Positions 46,201 to 56,879 of a stretch of DNA of 64,000 nt are shown here, one piece after another. The stretch is from Sphagnum magellanicum. Its lineage: Eukaryota > Streptophyta > Sphagnopsida > Sphagnales > Sphagnaceae. Both the position numbers and the translations under genes were made by a program. The DNA lies in NCBI GenBank assembly GCA_021904315.1, contig CM038920.1, forward strand, positions 7,006,001 to 7,070,000, given 5' to 3'. The notes beneath the pieces were generated by a model. The model saw only the letters and a list, made by a program, of their open reading frames with translations. It did no database searches and had not been told where the DNA came from. Every line of letters begins with the position of its first letter. The stretch's first letter is position 1.

Positions 46201-47693
46201 CCCCCCACACAAGGCAACTCATGTGCCTTCACCTTGACAATCCCACTTTTAGATGGGATCCTCACTAATCTATTGTGCCCTTCTATGAGCACATTGTTTT
46301 GGGTGATGAACTCCATTCCCAAAACACAATCCATTCCCCCCAAGGCGAAAATCAACAAATCCACCTTTCCTCTCCAATTCCCTAATTGGAGAGGCACCTC
46401 TTTTGCTTGTAGTGTAGTTGGATGGGGAACCCCATCCGCGAAGTGCACCTCAACGGGCGCCTTGAGCTCCTCTAAGTGGAGCTCCATCCTTTCGGCGCTT
46501 TCTCGAGTTATGAAGTTGTGAGAGGCCCCTGTGTCCAAAAGACATAAAATTTCCCGCTTAGAAATCTTCCCTTTCAAGAAGATAAGTCGGTTGCATTCCT
46601 TTTGGGCTAAAGTGGCATTGAGAGCAAGTACCTTGGAGCTCCCAACACCCGATTTGGACTTGGGGCAATCTTTGGAGTAGTGCCCCACTTCATTGCAATT
46701 GAAGCATGCCCCCTTGGACTTTGCTCCAAAATCTCCCTTGGGTTGGCTCCCTTTTGAAGGAGCCCCCTTCTTCACGAAACTTCCCTTAGGTTTGAACCCC
46801 GAGCCTTGAAATGTTTTGGGCTTGTCCTTGGTTGGGCTACCTTGCCCCCGGTTCCATTCCCCCTCATGCCTTGGTTTCTTGTGAAGGAACTTGTTGTCCT
46901 TCTTGAACCCGGATTTGTCACTCCGCCCCACATCCGAGAAGTTCTCCACTTTCGTGATGGCCTCGGATAATGAGGCGGGCCAACTCTCCTCAAGCTTTCG
47001 CTTGGCCCAAGTTGGAAGTCCCATCACAAATTGGCACACACGGTCCATCTCGTGCATGTGTCGAACCTCCAACATGAGTTCGGAATAAGCCCTCACATAT
47101 TGCCTCAAGTTCTCATTTGTGGCATTCACAAGGTCACGGAGTTTGCACCTAGAAATGTAGTCGGAGTTCCTCGGAATGAATTCTGCCTCAATGCGATCCT
47201 TGAAAAACTCCCACGTATAGCCATGGTTCTTGCCCTCGTCTTGCCTCACCGTCCGCCACCAAGTGGCGGCATAGCCTTTCAAGTAGGATTGAGCAAGCTC
47301 CACGGCGGAATGCCGGCCAACCTTAGCGGCATGTATGTAATCCTCCATTTCGGCAAGCCAAGCATCCACAACTTTTCGGTCTCGGGCACCATCGAAGTTC
47401 CCGGGCTTGGCCGGTTGAAACCTTTCACCCTTGGAGGTCCCCGTTTTGAGGGCCGCCACCAACTCACCAAAGTCGGGCCTATTCATCTTGAGGAGGACTT
47501 CAAGTTGCTTCGGGGTGAATAGAACTGAGCTCCGTTGTTCCTCCTCACTTTGAAGCCCAACCTCGGGCTCATCTTGGTCCTCTCGGGAGTTTGGTTCCTC
47601 CTCCCCAATGGACTCTGGCGGGGCTACTAGGTCTTCGACGGGTTCCTCGGGCCTAGTCTCGGAAGCTTGCTTACGGTTCTTCTTGGGAGCCAT
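43206..47693 (-). CDS. Gypsy chromovirus Gag-Pol polyprotein with chromodomain
   Basis: The start MAPKKNRKQ at 47,693 gives 1,495 residues; the frame is open 19 codons earlier, but that part is translated primer site. Positions below count from the first in-frame Met (47,750). Gag is at about 125-260 ([19 protein letters not shown]). A zinc knuckle [14 protein letters not shown] is at 349-362 and protease LLDTGAS at about 404-410. Reverse transcriptase spans 600-800, with catalytic YIDD at 752-755. RNase H begins at [12 protein letters not shown] (about 899). The integrase zinc finger is about 1,083-1,125, its core has [17 protein letters not shown] and TDGQTERVN (Asp/Asp/Glu), and a chromodomain with YLVKWKGY and SWVNESD is at 1,454-1,503. 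It runs unbroken as one frame, so Gag and Pol are made without frameshift. The chromodomain probably steers integration to modified chromatin. Confidence 0.97.
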   Translation of the reverse strand: MAPKKNRKQASETRPEEPVEDLVAPPESIGEEEPNSREDQDEPEVGLQSEEEQRSSVLFTPKQLEVLLKMNRPDFGELVAALKTGTSKGERFQPAKPGNFDGARDRKVVDAWLAEMEDYIHAAKVGRHSAVELAQSYLKGYAATWWRTVRQDEGKNHGYTWEFFKDRIEAEFIPRNSDYISRCKLRDLVNATNENLRQYVRAYSELMLEVRHMHEMDRVCQFVMGLPTWAKRKLEESWPASLSEAITKVENFSDVGRSDKSGFKKDNKFLHKKPRHEGEWNRGQGSPTKDKPKTFQGSGFKPKGSFVKKGAPSKGSQPKGDFGAKSKGACFNCNEVGHYSKDCPKSKSGVGSSKVLALNATLAQKECNRLIFLKGKISKREILCLLDTGASHNFITRESAERMELHLEELKAPVEVHFADGVPHPTTLQAKEVPLQLGNWRGKVDLLIFALGGMDCVLGMEFITQNNVLIEGHNRLVRIPSKSGIVKVKAHELPCVGGPTIHFMVGKAWERECVGGFGMMCVMRVLDEYEPKEATKLVTSAKCIRRVLEEFPDVMPEDLPEDLPPRRRVDHAIEVMPGVEPPAKAPYRMSHEELKELKVQLEELLAKGYIKPSKSPYGAPVLFVHKKDGTLRMCVDYRALNKATVKNRYPLPRIDDLFDRLSGAKVFSRIDLRSGYYQIRIKEGDEEKTACRTRYGSYEFLVMPFGLTNAPATFCTLMNDIFREWLDDFVVVYIDDILIYSSSMEEHAEHLRKVLQTLRENKLYAKLEKCEFGVTEVDFLGHRITQEGLVMDDHKVKAILDWEPPKSVPALRSFLGLASYYRKFIKNFAKVGAPLTNLLKKSAVTYDWDEACDEAFEALKGILVKAPVLKLPDFDKDFEIHSDASDFAIGGVLVQEGRPVAFESKKLSETERRWPTHEKEMWAVIHCLKTWGHYIGSKDVVVWTDNVTLKYFATQPKLSSKQQRWQDTLALFNVDIRHKPGKENIVPDALSRKHQLRVVYVGESELQKEVRLANRQDAFAKETRQSIQNGAKSHFHLRNGLLWYKQNRLYVPEGKIRDTLLKECHDGPLAGHGGAKRTTTFLKKSYYWPNLKLDAEEYVKTCLTCQQNRTLNKKQAGLLQPLPIPQGPWESVSMDFMVSLPPSKGFDAIMVVVDRFSKMAHFIPTKDEATAQETGRLFFSHIFKHHGLPKDIVSDRDPKFTSKFWRALWKRMGSELKMSTSFRPQTDGQTERVNLVIQQFLRNYVAADQQDWVDHLELAEFCYNNSAHSATGSTPFQMVTGKSPIVPMTWASQGQTPSDASEEVPMVTQLDEERRRLWELAKTNLEKAHKRYKDFADKSRREVKFQVGDEVWLNIKNFRLPEGLSHKFLGPYAGPFKVLEKKLSDTYKLELPENLRVHPTFHVSFLKPVARDASRPNREHTSRPPPDLVHNEPEFEVEAVLKSRQLRGREREYLVKWKGYHPIEASWVNESDMEHAQEAIEEFHTRPAKKKRRRV

Positions 47694-47722
47694 TCCAACC
47701 CAAGAAGTGAGCTTCACCACTT

Positions 47723-47734
47723 GCTCTGATACCA
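47723..47734 (-). promoter_or_regulatory. Gypsy primer-binding site (tRNA-iMet 3' end)
   Basis: The minus strand reads TGGTATCAGAGC two bases after the 5' LTR, the standard complement of the initiator tRNA-Met 3' terminus. Confidence 0.95.
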
Positions 47735-47736
47735 CG

Positions 47737-48567
47737 TGACGCGCTCCCAAGTCACGGGGTGAAACACACTTGAGGGTTTCACAAAGTCAAATTGCGGAAA
47801 GTTGAACTTGGTAGCACGCTCCCGGCTTCCAACTCTAGCAAGGGGTAGAGGGTCGAGTTGGGAGCCCCGGGATTAGACTAGGAAGAGGGACTAGCTTAGC
47901 TTGTGTGATTCTGCATCCAAAAACCAACCCCACGAGGTTAGTTTAGCATTCGGGACACCCTTTGGTGTTGGGACTTGCCACGGGCACTTGGACACACAAG
48001 ACTCACCACGGCCCGGACTCGGGGGAAGCCACCACCTTCCCCCATATAGTATTCTCTGCAGCTCGCCACCGAGGCTACATCCAAATGGCACAAATTCCCG
48101 GGACTCCCAAGTTGGAGTCCCGAAATTGTCCCGAAATTGTCCCGGTTGGAGTCCCGGGACTTTGGGAGGTCATATCTTCTCGCCCTGACCTCCGATCGCG
48201 ACGAGGTCTGAGGCAAAGTTGTAGCCCTCGTCGAGATCTTTCCAACGCCATGTCGCACGCTCAAATCGGACGTCGGGAAGAGGTCGATTCCCGACTTTTA
48301 GTGGTCGGGAGTCAAACTGCCAGTTTGACTCCCGGCCCTTCTTTTGCCCATAACTTGGGCTGCAGATGTCCGAATTGCCAATGCGAGGGCATTTTCGATA
48401 TCTACGTTTCAAGACCTTTCCAATGACACCAAGAACACCCCAATGCGAGGTGTTTTGCCCCTTGCTGTCGAGCTCTGAACATTCGGGAGTCCCGGGAGAC
48501 TCCCAACCTCCAACTTTTCCAAGTGTTGGGCTTCACCCCCACATTTGGTCAAAGTGGGGTTGCGACA
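47737..48567 (-). repeat. Gypsy 5' LTR
   Basis: 831 bp, same length as the 3' LTR. Differences seen are tgac(g/a)cgc near the start, one G/A at about position 45, and two C/T changes near the other end. Confidence 0.95.
48042..48053 (-). promoter_or_regulatory. Candidate TATA region of gypsy 5' LTR
   Basis: The minus strand reads AATACTATATGG about 520 bp into the LTR, which would leave roughly 280 bp as R-U5. The same patch survives in the degenerate LTR near 35,460. Inference. Confidence 0.4.
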
Positions 48568-48999
48568 TTCAATGTTCACCTCAATGGAACGTAATTGATC
48601 CGCAAGCCCCTTCACCATGTTGATGTGTGCAAGCAAGTCCTCCCATTCTTGCATTTTGATGGTGAAGAACCTCCTTTGAAGAAACAATTTGTTTCCGATG
48701 GTCTTGGCTTCATGGACACCGCAAAGTGTTTCCCAAGCGCTTTTGACATTTTCACAATATTGAATGTGTGCAAGTTGTGCATCCGTGAGATGTTCACAAA
48801 GTAGTGCAAATGCTTTGGTTGCCTTTTCGTTATAATCCGTGATTTGATCTTCATCATGGGGAATTGTTGCACTCCCATCAACGAACTTCCAAAATGCGTG
48901 CTTAGAAAGCATCATGCGCATCTTGAACTTCCAAAGGTGAAAGTTGCCACCATCAAACTTTTCCATGACTTTCAAAGACTCCATTTGGAAGGATGACAT
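48568..48999 (-). pseudogene. Copia gag N-terminal part, split by gypsy
   Basis: Starting at MSSFQMESLKVMEKFDGGNF (48,999), this is the copia Gag region with the LWKFKMRMML and AWETLCGVHEAKT blocks typical of UBN2-type Gag. The frame is open for about 142 codons to the gypsy junction, then runs into LTR sequence. An in-frame ATG ten codons upstream (49,029) is a less likely start. The remaining Gag resumes at 41,588 in the same frame, so the gypsy insertion is the only break in gag. Confidence 0.88.
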
Positions 49000-49189
49000 T
49001 TGGTGTGTCACAAATGCTAAAACAAACACTCTATGTTTTTTCTATTCGAAGGAAGGGAAAGTGGGAAAATTTCAAGATGAAAAACTTGCTAATGTTTGAA
49101 TACCTCACTTGAAATCTCTCCCACTCAATTGTTATATGTCATCAAGCAAAAACTTTACAAGAAACCCTCAAACACTTGAAAAACTTTGT

Positions 49190-49440
49190 TGCACAAATGT
49201 CAAACTTGAATGTTGAAATTTTTCAACAACTCAAAGAACTCTCTTCCACACTCTCTCAAACTTTAACGTTGAAACTCTCAACAACTTGAAGAACTCTCTT
49301 CCACACACTTTGAAATCCTAGGACGCTTTGAAGACCTCTCTTTCACACACTTTGAACTTAAAACTTGAAACTTCAAGACTTGAAGAACACTCTTCCACAC
49401 TTGAGAACTTACAACACCTTGAAGAAATCTCTTCCACGCC
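49190..49440. repeat. Degenerate repeats in copia leader
   Basis: Five to six copies of variants of cttgaagaactctcttccacac, spaced by 30-60 bp, occupy the untranslated leader between primer site and gag. Confidence 0.7.
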
Positions 49441-49620
49441 TCCCACTCACTTGGAAAAGTTGTAAGCTCCTTGTATGCCACCACTTGGAAATGAACTCCC
49501 ACTTATTTTGTAAACAAAAATTTGTCTCTCAAAAAGATTCTCTCCTTTTTTCTATGCAATACAAGCTCAAAACCTTTCACCATTTCTTATTCTAACACAA
49601 TATTCTTTCTTTTGCTTGGT

Positions 49621-49633
49621 GTGGGCCCATAAC
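49621..49633 (-). promoter_or_regulatory. Copia primer-binding site (half tRNA-iMet, anticodon region)
   Basis: The minus strand GTTATGGGCCCAC lies one base inside the 5' LTR. It is an exact complement of the anticodon arm of plant initiator tRNA-Met (core gtgggcccataac), as in Drosophila copia, which uses a cleaved half-tRNA. The tRNA sequence is recalled from general knowledge, not checked here. Confidence 0.8.
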
Positions 49634-49634
49634 T

Positions 49635-50103
49635 TATTGAAAACAAGTTGAAAACAAGCAAGAAATGGAACACTCAAGGTTCATGAAATAGAACAATTGT
49701 ATTAACTAACAAGAACAATACAAAGGTTGTATGCTTTCAATTGATGCAATCACAAAACTATGGCTTGCAACAACTAACAAAGCTTGAAGGTTCTATGTGC
49801 ACTTTAAAACCATGAAAGGAAAGAATGAAAGACAACTCAAAACCACTCCAAAATATACTATCTCTTAACCCTAAAATAGCTGCCACTTAACCCTAACCTA
49901 GCCACCGCCAAACCCTAACCCTAGCCGTCGCCTAACCCTAGCCGCCACCAAACCCTAACCCTAGCCGCCGTCAAACCCTAAATAATCTCCATTTCTAAAC
50001 CCTAACCTAACTACTACAAGGATGTGAATACTATTCATCCTTTTGATGAATGTTTAACACATTCATCAACATTGGGAATTAGAAACGAATAGTATTTCTA
50101 ACA
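49635..50103 (-). repeat. Copia 5' LTR
   Basis: 469 bp, about 15 bp longer than the 3' LTR because of one extra telomere-like unit (array at 49,866-49,980). Confidence 0.92.
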
Positions 50104-50108
50104 GATGG
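50104..50108. repeat. Copia target-site duplication, right copy
   Basis: gatgg, matching 37,635-37,639. Confidence 0.85.
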
Positions 50109-50939
50109 TTCTCTGAATTTTCTTCATTCAAATGCCCAGACCTGACTGGTATTTTTTTAAAAACAAATACCTGGCCCACACTGGAATGGACCTTGGGCCC
50201 TAAACTATTGTTGTAGAACCTACTTGTAATCAGCCCTCTAATTCAAATTCTTGGGGTCTGCTATTTTAAGTTTCAAAATGGTTCTTTGGATTGTTTGGGA
50301 TAAAAGACAGTAGGAATTGATGGGATGTTACATACCAGCTTTTAGCTCTGCGCTGGCAGATGTGCATTTCCAAAGTGCATGGAAATATTAGGCATTTGAT
50401 GGTGTTGTCTCAGATAACAGAAACTTGATACAAGACATAATGACACAATGACCTTAGGCTACCTAGGGCCCAACGCAAGGCAAGGCAGTTCATAAGATAG
50501 TACGGGCTGCTTCTGAGCTCAGGCAAGAGAATATTTTAGTCTTTGAAGGAAGCTCAAGCCAAGATTCCATGTCCCAAGGTCCTAAGATTTGAAATGTTTT
50601 AGTGTTTGCCCTATGTGGAAACCAAGATTTCAATTTCCCTCACTTCCATGGAGTTTTTTTATTTCTAGTGTAAATTCCACTAATTTTGCTAAGTTTTTTG
50701 GAAAATTTATCAAATTTTTAAAAAAAAAAACCCTTGGCATGGGCTCTCTGAGGATGAACTATTACAAGTTTATGGGTAGCTAGTGAATATCCTGCAGGGC
50801 CCAATTGTGTCCCCAATTCACGCGGGTCATAACAATGAATCAGTGGATGCACATGTTCAAATTAATTCAAGCATCCACATTGCATTTGTAGTTTTTCTGT
50901 GTTATTTTAATGCCTCCAATGGACATGAGTGATCACTGC
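50109..50939. other. Flank of the copia insertion, no gene seen
   Basis: Before the insertion this was continuous with 37,639. Mixed composition; only short frames. Confidence 0.5.
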
Positions 50940-51090
50940 CCAGTGGCCCCCAACATCCAACAGAAACTAATTTAGTGAGTACACTATAAGAATGTAAAAC
51001 TGGACTTTGAACATGTACATTCGTTGCATTTTATTTAGAGCTCCACACTCTTGTCATGGGGAACAAGCTTTTGTCACATTAGAGTTATCC
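50940..51090 (-). repeat. Dispersed repeat, inverted partner of 30,521-30,700
   Basis: The reverse complement carries the blocks gtactcactaaattagtttc, cccatgacaagagtg and aatgtgacaaaagcttgttc, near identical to the partner. Confidence 0.8.
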
Positions 51091-51509
51091 ATAAAGGCAT
51101 GCCCTGTTGGGCCTGAAGGCCTGTGCACATGCACACGATTTCATCAGCTCAGCCACAAAAAGTGGCCCTGAAAGCTGTTCTTCATTCTCCTCAGGTGCCA
51201 AAGTGCAAGCCGGCTTGCACATCAGCTCAGCTCATCCGCTCAGCTTCTTCTTGTCAAACTGCCCTATTCAAAAATTGCTGCAGCCCACCGTTCCTTTAAG
51301 AAAAAAACTACCACTGCCATAGAAGACCCATAATCCAAAAAATAAGAATGCTAACCCACAACCTCAAAAAATAAAAATAAAAATTGTGTCCTTCCTTAAA
51401 CACAGTCCTTTTCTCAACATGTCTCAATCCCCTCCAAAGGATTTTTCTTACATGGGTCTTTTTCTCCATTCTCCTTCACGAGGTCTCAAGCTATAGAGTT
51501 TGCATTACC

Positions 51510-52080
51510 TGCAAATGCATTTGCCATAGCTCGACCAAGTCTATCTCAGCAAAGGAGGAGAGATGTGAGGGTAGTACAATAGTTAAATGATGTTTTATCA
51601 ACTTCGTTGGATTTGTATGAGGAGAAATATTTGGCATCTGGTTGTGGGTCTTTTTGAATCAAGGATTGGGAAGACATTTGAAAAAAGCTTGTGACACATA
51701 TTCCTGCAAAAAATGTGAGGACAACTCAATGTTGTGACAAATGGGACAAGACGAAGAAGAAATATTTTCAAAAAAAGATAGCAAAAGGTGTTACAGGTTT
51801 TGCAACTACTTCATGGGTTTAGTTCAATAGGATGAAATAAATTTTGGAGGCCACAACAAAGGCAAATGGCACACCTAATGGACTTGATCAAGGTTAATCT
51901 CATGTTGGATCTTCCAAGTACCAAACATTGAAAAAGATTTACCAAATGATGATACAAGTCCAAGTCAAGCTAGGAGTGCTCCTCCATAATCTCCTTCATC
52001 CACTATTCCTAAATGGGCACTTTTGCCAATACATCAAGTATGGGCACTTGAGGTAATTCTACAACGAAATCATCTCATAC
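51510..52080 (+). pseudogene. Myb/SANT-like DNA-binding protein relic (copy A)
   Basis: The + strand pieces show the trihelix pattern of the PIF accessory protein: LYEEKYLA, then IKDWEDI, HIPAKNVRTTQCCDKWDKTKKKYF, and later GLDQG and SSKYQTLKKIYQMM. Stops (for example TAG in QQRRRDVRVVQ-stop near 51,583) and frame changes break it. In active elements this protein binds transposon ends and recruits the transposase. The same stops occur in copy B. Confidence 0.65.
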
Positions 52081-52519
52081 ATGTGTAGCAAATTTACTTG
52101 GTGTTTCTAGCAAAGTTGTGGGAAACAAAAGACGTAGATTGAGTGGTGACATGGCATCTACTTTCAAGAAGTTAACTAAATCTTCAAAAAAAAAATTGAG
52201 ACTTTGAAGCTTGAATTGTAAAGGGAAGTAATTGAGACTACAAAGTCCATTACCCAACCTATGATTACAATGGAAGAAAGGTCTAGGAAAGAAAATAGAA
52301 AACAAACTTTACAATTGGCATAATTTTTTGCAATTGAACTCAAAGCTAGATGTCCTTTTGATGTTCAAGAAATTGACAAGAGATTTGCATCTATACTTTG
52401 TATGAATACAATATTCATACAAAGTGCAATTGTTGTATGAAACACGAATTTCAATAAAACATGAGTTTTATTTATTGAACGATGTGTTTTACATAAAGTA
52501 ACAAAATGTGAATCTACTT

Positions 52520-53560
52520 TCTAGGATTACATTGTATCCGAGATTTAAATAACACATCTCACATCTCCTCACCAACAACCTTAGTTTTTTCACCTTCTTG
52601 TGGAACTAATATATGCATACTAACAAAACCCACAAAAGGATCTCCTTGTGTTTGAACATCATGAACCACTGGTTCTAGCATACCTTGCAATTGACAAAAA
52701 TTATGTAAGGGATAACATGCCATAGTAATCATACGGGCTCAATCAACATGAGCATTAATTTTTTTGAGAATCCTCCATCAATTCTTTAAAGTTCCAAATG
52801 CATTCTTAATCAAAACACGACCTTTGTTCATAGATTGATCAAATCGGATTTGATTTACCATATCACTATTTTGAAGTTTATAACCTTTCAATAAATATGG
52901 TTGAATAGGATATGTTGCATCCTTAAATAGGTAAGGTTGAATCTGCACACCTTTAATAGTATTAATTGGTTTTTGCAAAATATGTCTTGATTGAAAAGAA
53001 CAATACAAACTTGATATTTTGAATTGTCCTCCGTCTACCACTCCACTTGGTTGATCATTGCATGCATTCTAAAAAAACATATCACAATCACACATAGCTT
53101 GAAACACTATACTATGAAACTGTTTCCTATTATAAAAATTTGTAGTAGAAGATGTGATTTACTTATTTGGTTTCACAGTTAAAGGAATGTGTGTACCATC
53201 AATCACACCACAAATTTGTTGTAGACCCATGATGTCACAAAATCATTCAATGATGTTGAATAATCAATCTCTAGTAAGAGTGTGAACATAAACTAAAAAC
53301 AACTTGTCACCATTAAACAAAACATCACATACATTGTAGTTATATTTTCTAATTGTAGATGCACCTACACCATACAATGCATTCGTTCTTTCAAGAAAAA
53401 TTCCATGTGCTAATCAATATAAAACCATTTTCACAACTTTTCTAAAACGGATAGGTGTTCTAATAATTGAGTTGCAAATGGATAGATAAATGGTGTTAGC
53501 CTTTGTAATAAATATTCAAATATTAAGAATGTCATCCTATAAAATTAAAGGTATTTCTTA
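52520..53560 (-). pseudogene. PIF/Harbinger transposase relic (copy A)
   Basis: Leftward from about 53,460, blocks include VVKMVLY, GVGASTIRKYNYNV and then GVIDGTHIPLTVKP with the first catalytic Asp (about 53,210). Next come NFYNRKQFHSIVFQAMCD, YLFKDATYPIQPYLLKGY around the second Asp position, and VLIKNAFGTLKN followed by a stop and WRILKK. The third catalytic Glu position is Lys. Stops occur after VKPNK, in MFF-stop-NAC and before WRIL. The last is TGA here but CGA in copy B, a CpG-type change specific to A. Otherwise typical DDE_Tnp_4 order. Confidence 0.82.
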
Positions 53561-55267
53561 TTAAATATTTTTGGTGTACAATGCCAGACATCGCCTTCAA
53601 CAACATTAAAATATATTTTTTGCTAATATTCAACCCACCACATCTTATTCCTTACTTTGTTTCTCCAAATAAGCAATAGGAAGTATGGCATGAACTCCAA
53701 CAAAGACTTTTCTAGATTGACCACTAGCATGGGGAGGATTCAAATAGGCTTTGGGGGATGAATGTTGGCAAGGAGCACCAAAAAAATTACAAACATAAGT
53801 ATTGTGTCATCTTGGGCCATGATTTTTTCCCACAAGGTTTCAAAAACAAGGTTTGTAAAATTTGGGTTCAAAATACAAAGGATTAAAGTTTGTGAGCTTC
53901 AAACCATAATTGTTCATGAAAAGGAGAAAGATGATCCTTGTTAAATGATTGATTGGCTAAAAACAATTGGTTAAACTTATGGTTAAAAATGAAAGTTGAA
54001 AAAAATATGAATTTAATTTAATTTGGGTTGGGGCGAATCGTTCTTTTTTTTTCCTTCCACCAATGGGGGACAAGAAGCAAGTCCCACATGCTCAAACGGT
54101 TTAATAAATGGGAGACCAAGAAAAGAAAATGAACTAGTTGGTCCCTTCTGGGACCTGGAGTGGAGGTAGGCCTAACACCGTCTTTTATTGACTACGTCCG
54201 TCTCTCTCTGAACTAGAGTAGTAGTGCTCCTGCAGCACTAACCTAAACGTTGTCTACTACTTAGCCTACTACATGGGGGCTGGGATAAACAAGCCAGCAG
54301 CAGCTGCAAAATCATTGGCATACATAAGTCTTCTCCAGCACCTGGACACCTTCTGCAGCTGATGTCCAAAGACACGTCTCTGATGGATTCAATGATACAA
54401 ATCAGATGGGAGGGGATTTTCACAAGAGCCCTATGAATTATATGGTCCGTCAAGCTTGGACTTCTTGTGCAACTCTAGCTCACCTTTGTTTTTTTCCAAA
54501 ATAAATATTGCTGCTAGTGAGAACCGGCAAGCAGGTTGCAATTCCAAGACAAGTGAGGTGCATTTATATCTATGAGATTGCAGAGGAAACTCCACTGGTG
54601 GATGTGTGCTCTGTCTCTCCGTGCGGAGTAAGCAAACAGGGTCAGTGCTGAAGTTCAGAAACTTTTTAAAAATGCCATAAACTGCTCAGTGGACAGTATA
54701 TATAATTTTCAATCACCCAATGTGACTTGATTTAAGACACATCAGATGAGTATCCTAGGATGATGAGCCATGTCTGACCATGAAGTTCCACTTTCTTGCA
54801 ATGCTAGGGTTCATCATATAGATTTACATGCTTTTCAAGGTTTTCAATCAGTAAAAGTGAAAGTAACAAAGCTCACCAGATTTCTATATTTGGTTTCCAG
54901 TGTGTAGCCCAAATTATAAAATGATGATTAAAGATCTGTACTTCGTGTGTGGATTATAGCCAGAATCGGCTAAATCTTCTGAGGGATGATCATAAATTTT
55001 TCTACATCTTCTTATGGACGATTCCTTGTTTGTTTGTGGTTTTCAGTTTTCTCAATGTCCAAAACTCATCTTAGATGTGCTTTTACAACCTTCCAACAAA
55101 TCCTAACCTAAAACCAAGAATTCTTACAACTGCAGCCCAGTGGACAGTATAATTTTGAATCATCAAGTGTGACTTAATTTAAGAATTATAGAAATTGACT
55201 TGTGATTGCTCAATGCCTGGACTGGCTATGGCTTTTGGAATGGCTAGTGCTGGTGACATGTGAAAAG

Positions 55268-55331
55268 TTGATGCCACGTGGCGCCCTGAAAATTTAGATT
55301 GCGTTTTGAGGCCTCAGGCCTACCTCCACTA
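55268..55331. repeat. 64-bp source copy of the filler at copy B
   Basis: ttgatgccacgtggcgccct through ggcctacctccact is repeated almost perfectly (one difference noted) at 58,669-58,732, immediately before copy B. Confidence 0.9.
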
Positions 55332-56261
55332 ACTATCTAGATTGGAATAGCCTTTTTGCTATTGCTTCCATAAAAGATTGTGAGAGGTAGAGGAGAATGC
55401 TGGGTTATATAGGCACCTCGGAGGCTCTGAGCATGAGTGTCTCTGCTTGAGGGGATTTGGTAAGCCCAGAAAAATATCGTCCATAGGGTGGTCACATTCT
55501 GCCAATTCTGCAAATTGTGTGTTCAGGGCTGCGGCATGTTAAGAAAATTCAGGCATGTTGGGGGAGTTTCACACTACAATATTCAGTCAGTGATATTTTT
55601 TTCTATTTAAAACCCTAGAGATATTTGTGGTGTATCTGGAAGGACTTTTGACTCCACTTTTGGAGTGGCCATTGGGTTCTTAAAAACACCTCCTCCCCCA
55701 CGTGCCCACCACCACCCTCTCCATTTTGTCGGTTTTTTCCATGATGCCTGGAGGGCATCCTGAGGGAGGAAAAAAAACTATAAATTAATAATATAACAAT
55801 AATCTCACTCGAATTTTATGTATAGTAAAGCCAAAGCTGTGGGCTTTATCGGATTGACTCCACCTCCCATGGACACCCTTAGAGCATACCCACTGGTGCT
55901 GAGTATGCAACCCTCCAGAATCTATTGAACTTTTTTGAACTTAGCATCAATTATCAAACCTAGTCATTCCATATATTCTTGCATAAAGCACTCACACAAA
56001 TTTTCTATTGGATATGGAGGGCGCCTTACATTTGTGAATATCCCTCCTTTAGAAGAGGAAGGATCTTAAACCTACTATTTAAAAACACAAAGGATCTTAG
56101 GCCTACTTACATGTGGTAAGGTCCCTACCACTCCTAAATAGTAAGTGAAAGATCCATCCCACTCCTACTTTGGTCATTACCTATGTATGTTTAGGCTTAT
56201 GATAATGTTCACCTTGTGCTTTATGGTGGGTAAGGCACACAAAGTCGTGGGGGGATTGGGT

Positions 56262-56326
56262 GGGGGCATTTTCAAAATAAGGGCTGTACCTTGTCATCAT
56301 AGGCCCTTATTTTGAGTATGCCTGAC
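56262..56326. mobile_element. Small inverted-repeat element, copy 1
   Basis: ggggcattttcaaaataagg pairs with a right end whose reverse complement is ggcatactcaaaataagggc. The inner arms caaaataagggc/gcccttattttg are perfect. It is MITE-like. Confidence 0.6.
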
Positions 56327-56803
56327 ATTGGGGCTCAACTGTACATGTAAGGGGTTCGGGTGTCCAATTCAGGTACCTTTTCATGTTTCTTCCTATGTGG
56401 GAACAGACAACCAGCTTCTGTGCTTCAGTTGTAATGTGAACTGATAGTGGAGAGAACATGCTTTTGATGTGTGTCAACGTTGGGAACGGCTCTGGAACAA
56501 GCCCCAGTAGAGCACTTTACCCCCTGGAGGAATGGCAGGTTGCCATTGCAATCTCACCGGATTCCTAGGTGGAAGGGGCCCTACAGGTAGGTAGTACATT
56601 AAGTTTGGATACACACAATCTCTTGGTTTTCTCCACCACACGGATATGGTTTGTTAACTCTGGTTAGCGTATTCCACATTTCAAAAGTGTTTTCTGAGCT
56701 ACCAGAACATTTTTTTATCGCACTAAAATGCATTAGGGGTTTTACATCTTCTGGGCTCTTGATAATGTCTCCAATGAGTTGAAGGTATTCTGCGTATTCA
56801 TAT

Positions 56804-56879
56804 GGGGGGCATTCTCAAAATAAGGGGCCTAGGACAAGGTGATAGCTGAGTCCAACCTCAAATTTTGAGAATGTCCCCC
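56804..56879. mobile_element. Small inverted-repeat element, copy 2
   Basis: The left end ggggggcattctcaaaataa and the right end (reverse complement gggggacattctcaaaattt) match the termini of the element at 56,262. Two copies within 550 bp support a MITE family. The target-site duplication is uncertain. Confidence 0.6.

Larger units (their letters stand above)
41589..48567 (-). mobile_element. Ty3/gypsy chromovirus, complete and probably young
   Basis: 6,979 bp with two 831-bp LTRs, TSD ttcaa, a perfect tRNA-iMet primer site, a polypurine tract and a single uninterrupted polyprotein. The LTRs differ at only about four positions by eye, all transitions, so insertion is recent and postdates the copia host element. 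The C-terminal chromodomain marks it as a chromovirus. All parts needed for autonomous movement appear present. Confidence 0.96.
37640..50103 (-). mobile_element. Ty1/copia LTR retrotransposon, decayed, hosting a nested gypsy
   Basis: LTRs lie at 37,640-38,093 (3') and 49,635-50,103 (5'). Coding order on the minus strand is gag, protease, integrase, reverse transcriptase, RNase H, which defines copia. The gatgg duplication shows the insertion is complete. Without the 6,979-bp gypsy and its duplicated 5 bp, the original element was about 5.5 kb. The LTRs differ at several per cent of sites plus repeat-unit indels. The pol frame has four stops and two frameshifts, so it cannot make its own enzymes. 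Confidence 0.95.
51338..54133. mobile_element. PIF/Harbinger-like element relic, copy A
   Basis: A 2.8-kb unit with a Myb/SANT-like gene on + at its left and a PIF-type transposase on - at its right, the two-gene layout of PIF/Harbinger elements. No terminal inverted repeats or TWA duplication are visible at the limits, which are defined only by where similarity to copy B stops. Both genes carry stops. Confidence 0.8.

Noticed and set aside
47694..47750. First in-frame ATG (47,750) as start of the gypsy polyprotein
   Set aside because: The 19 codons before MAPKK are translated primer-binding site and LTR edge; the start at 47,693 is more likely.
49621..49634. Possible tRNA-Met gene fragment (gtgggcccataac)
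   Set aside because: Only the anticodon arm is present and it lies exactly at the copia primer site, so it is a primer-binding site, not a tRNA gene.
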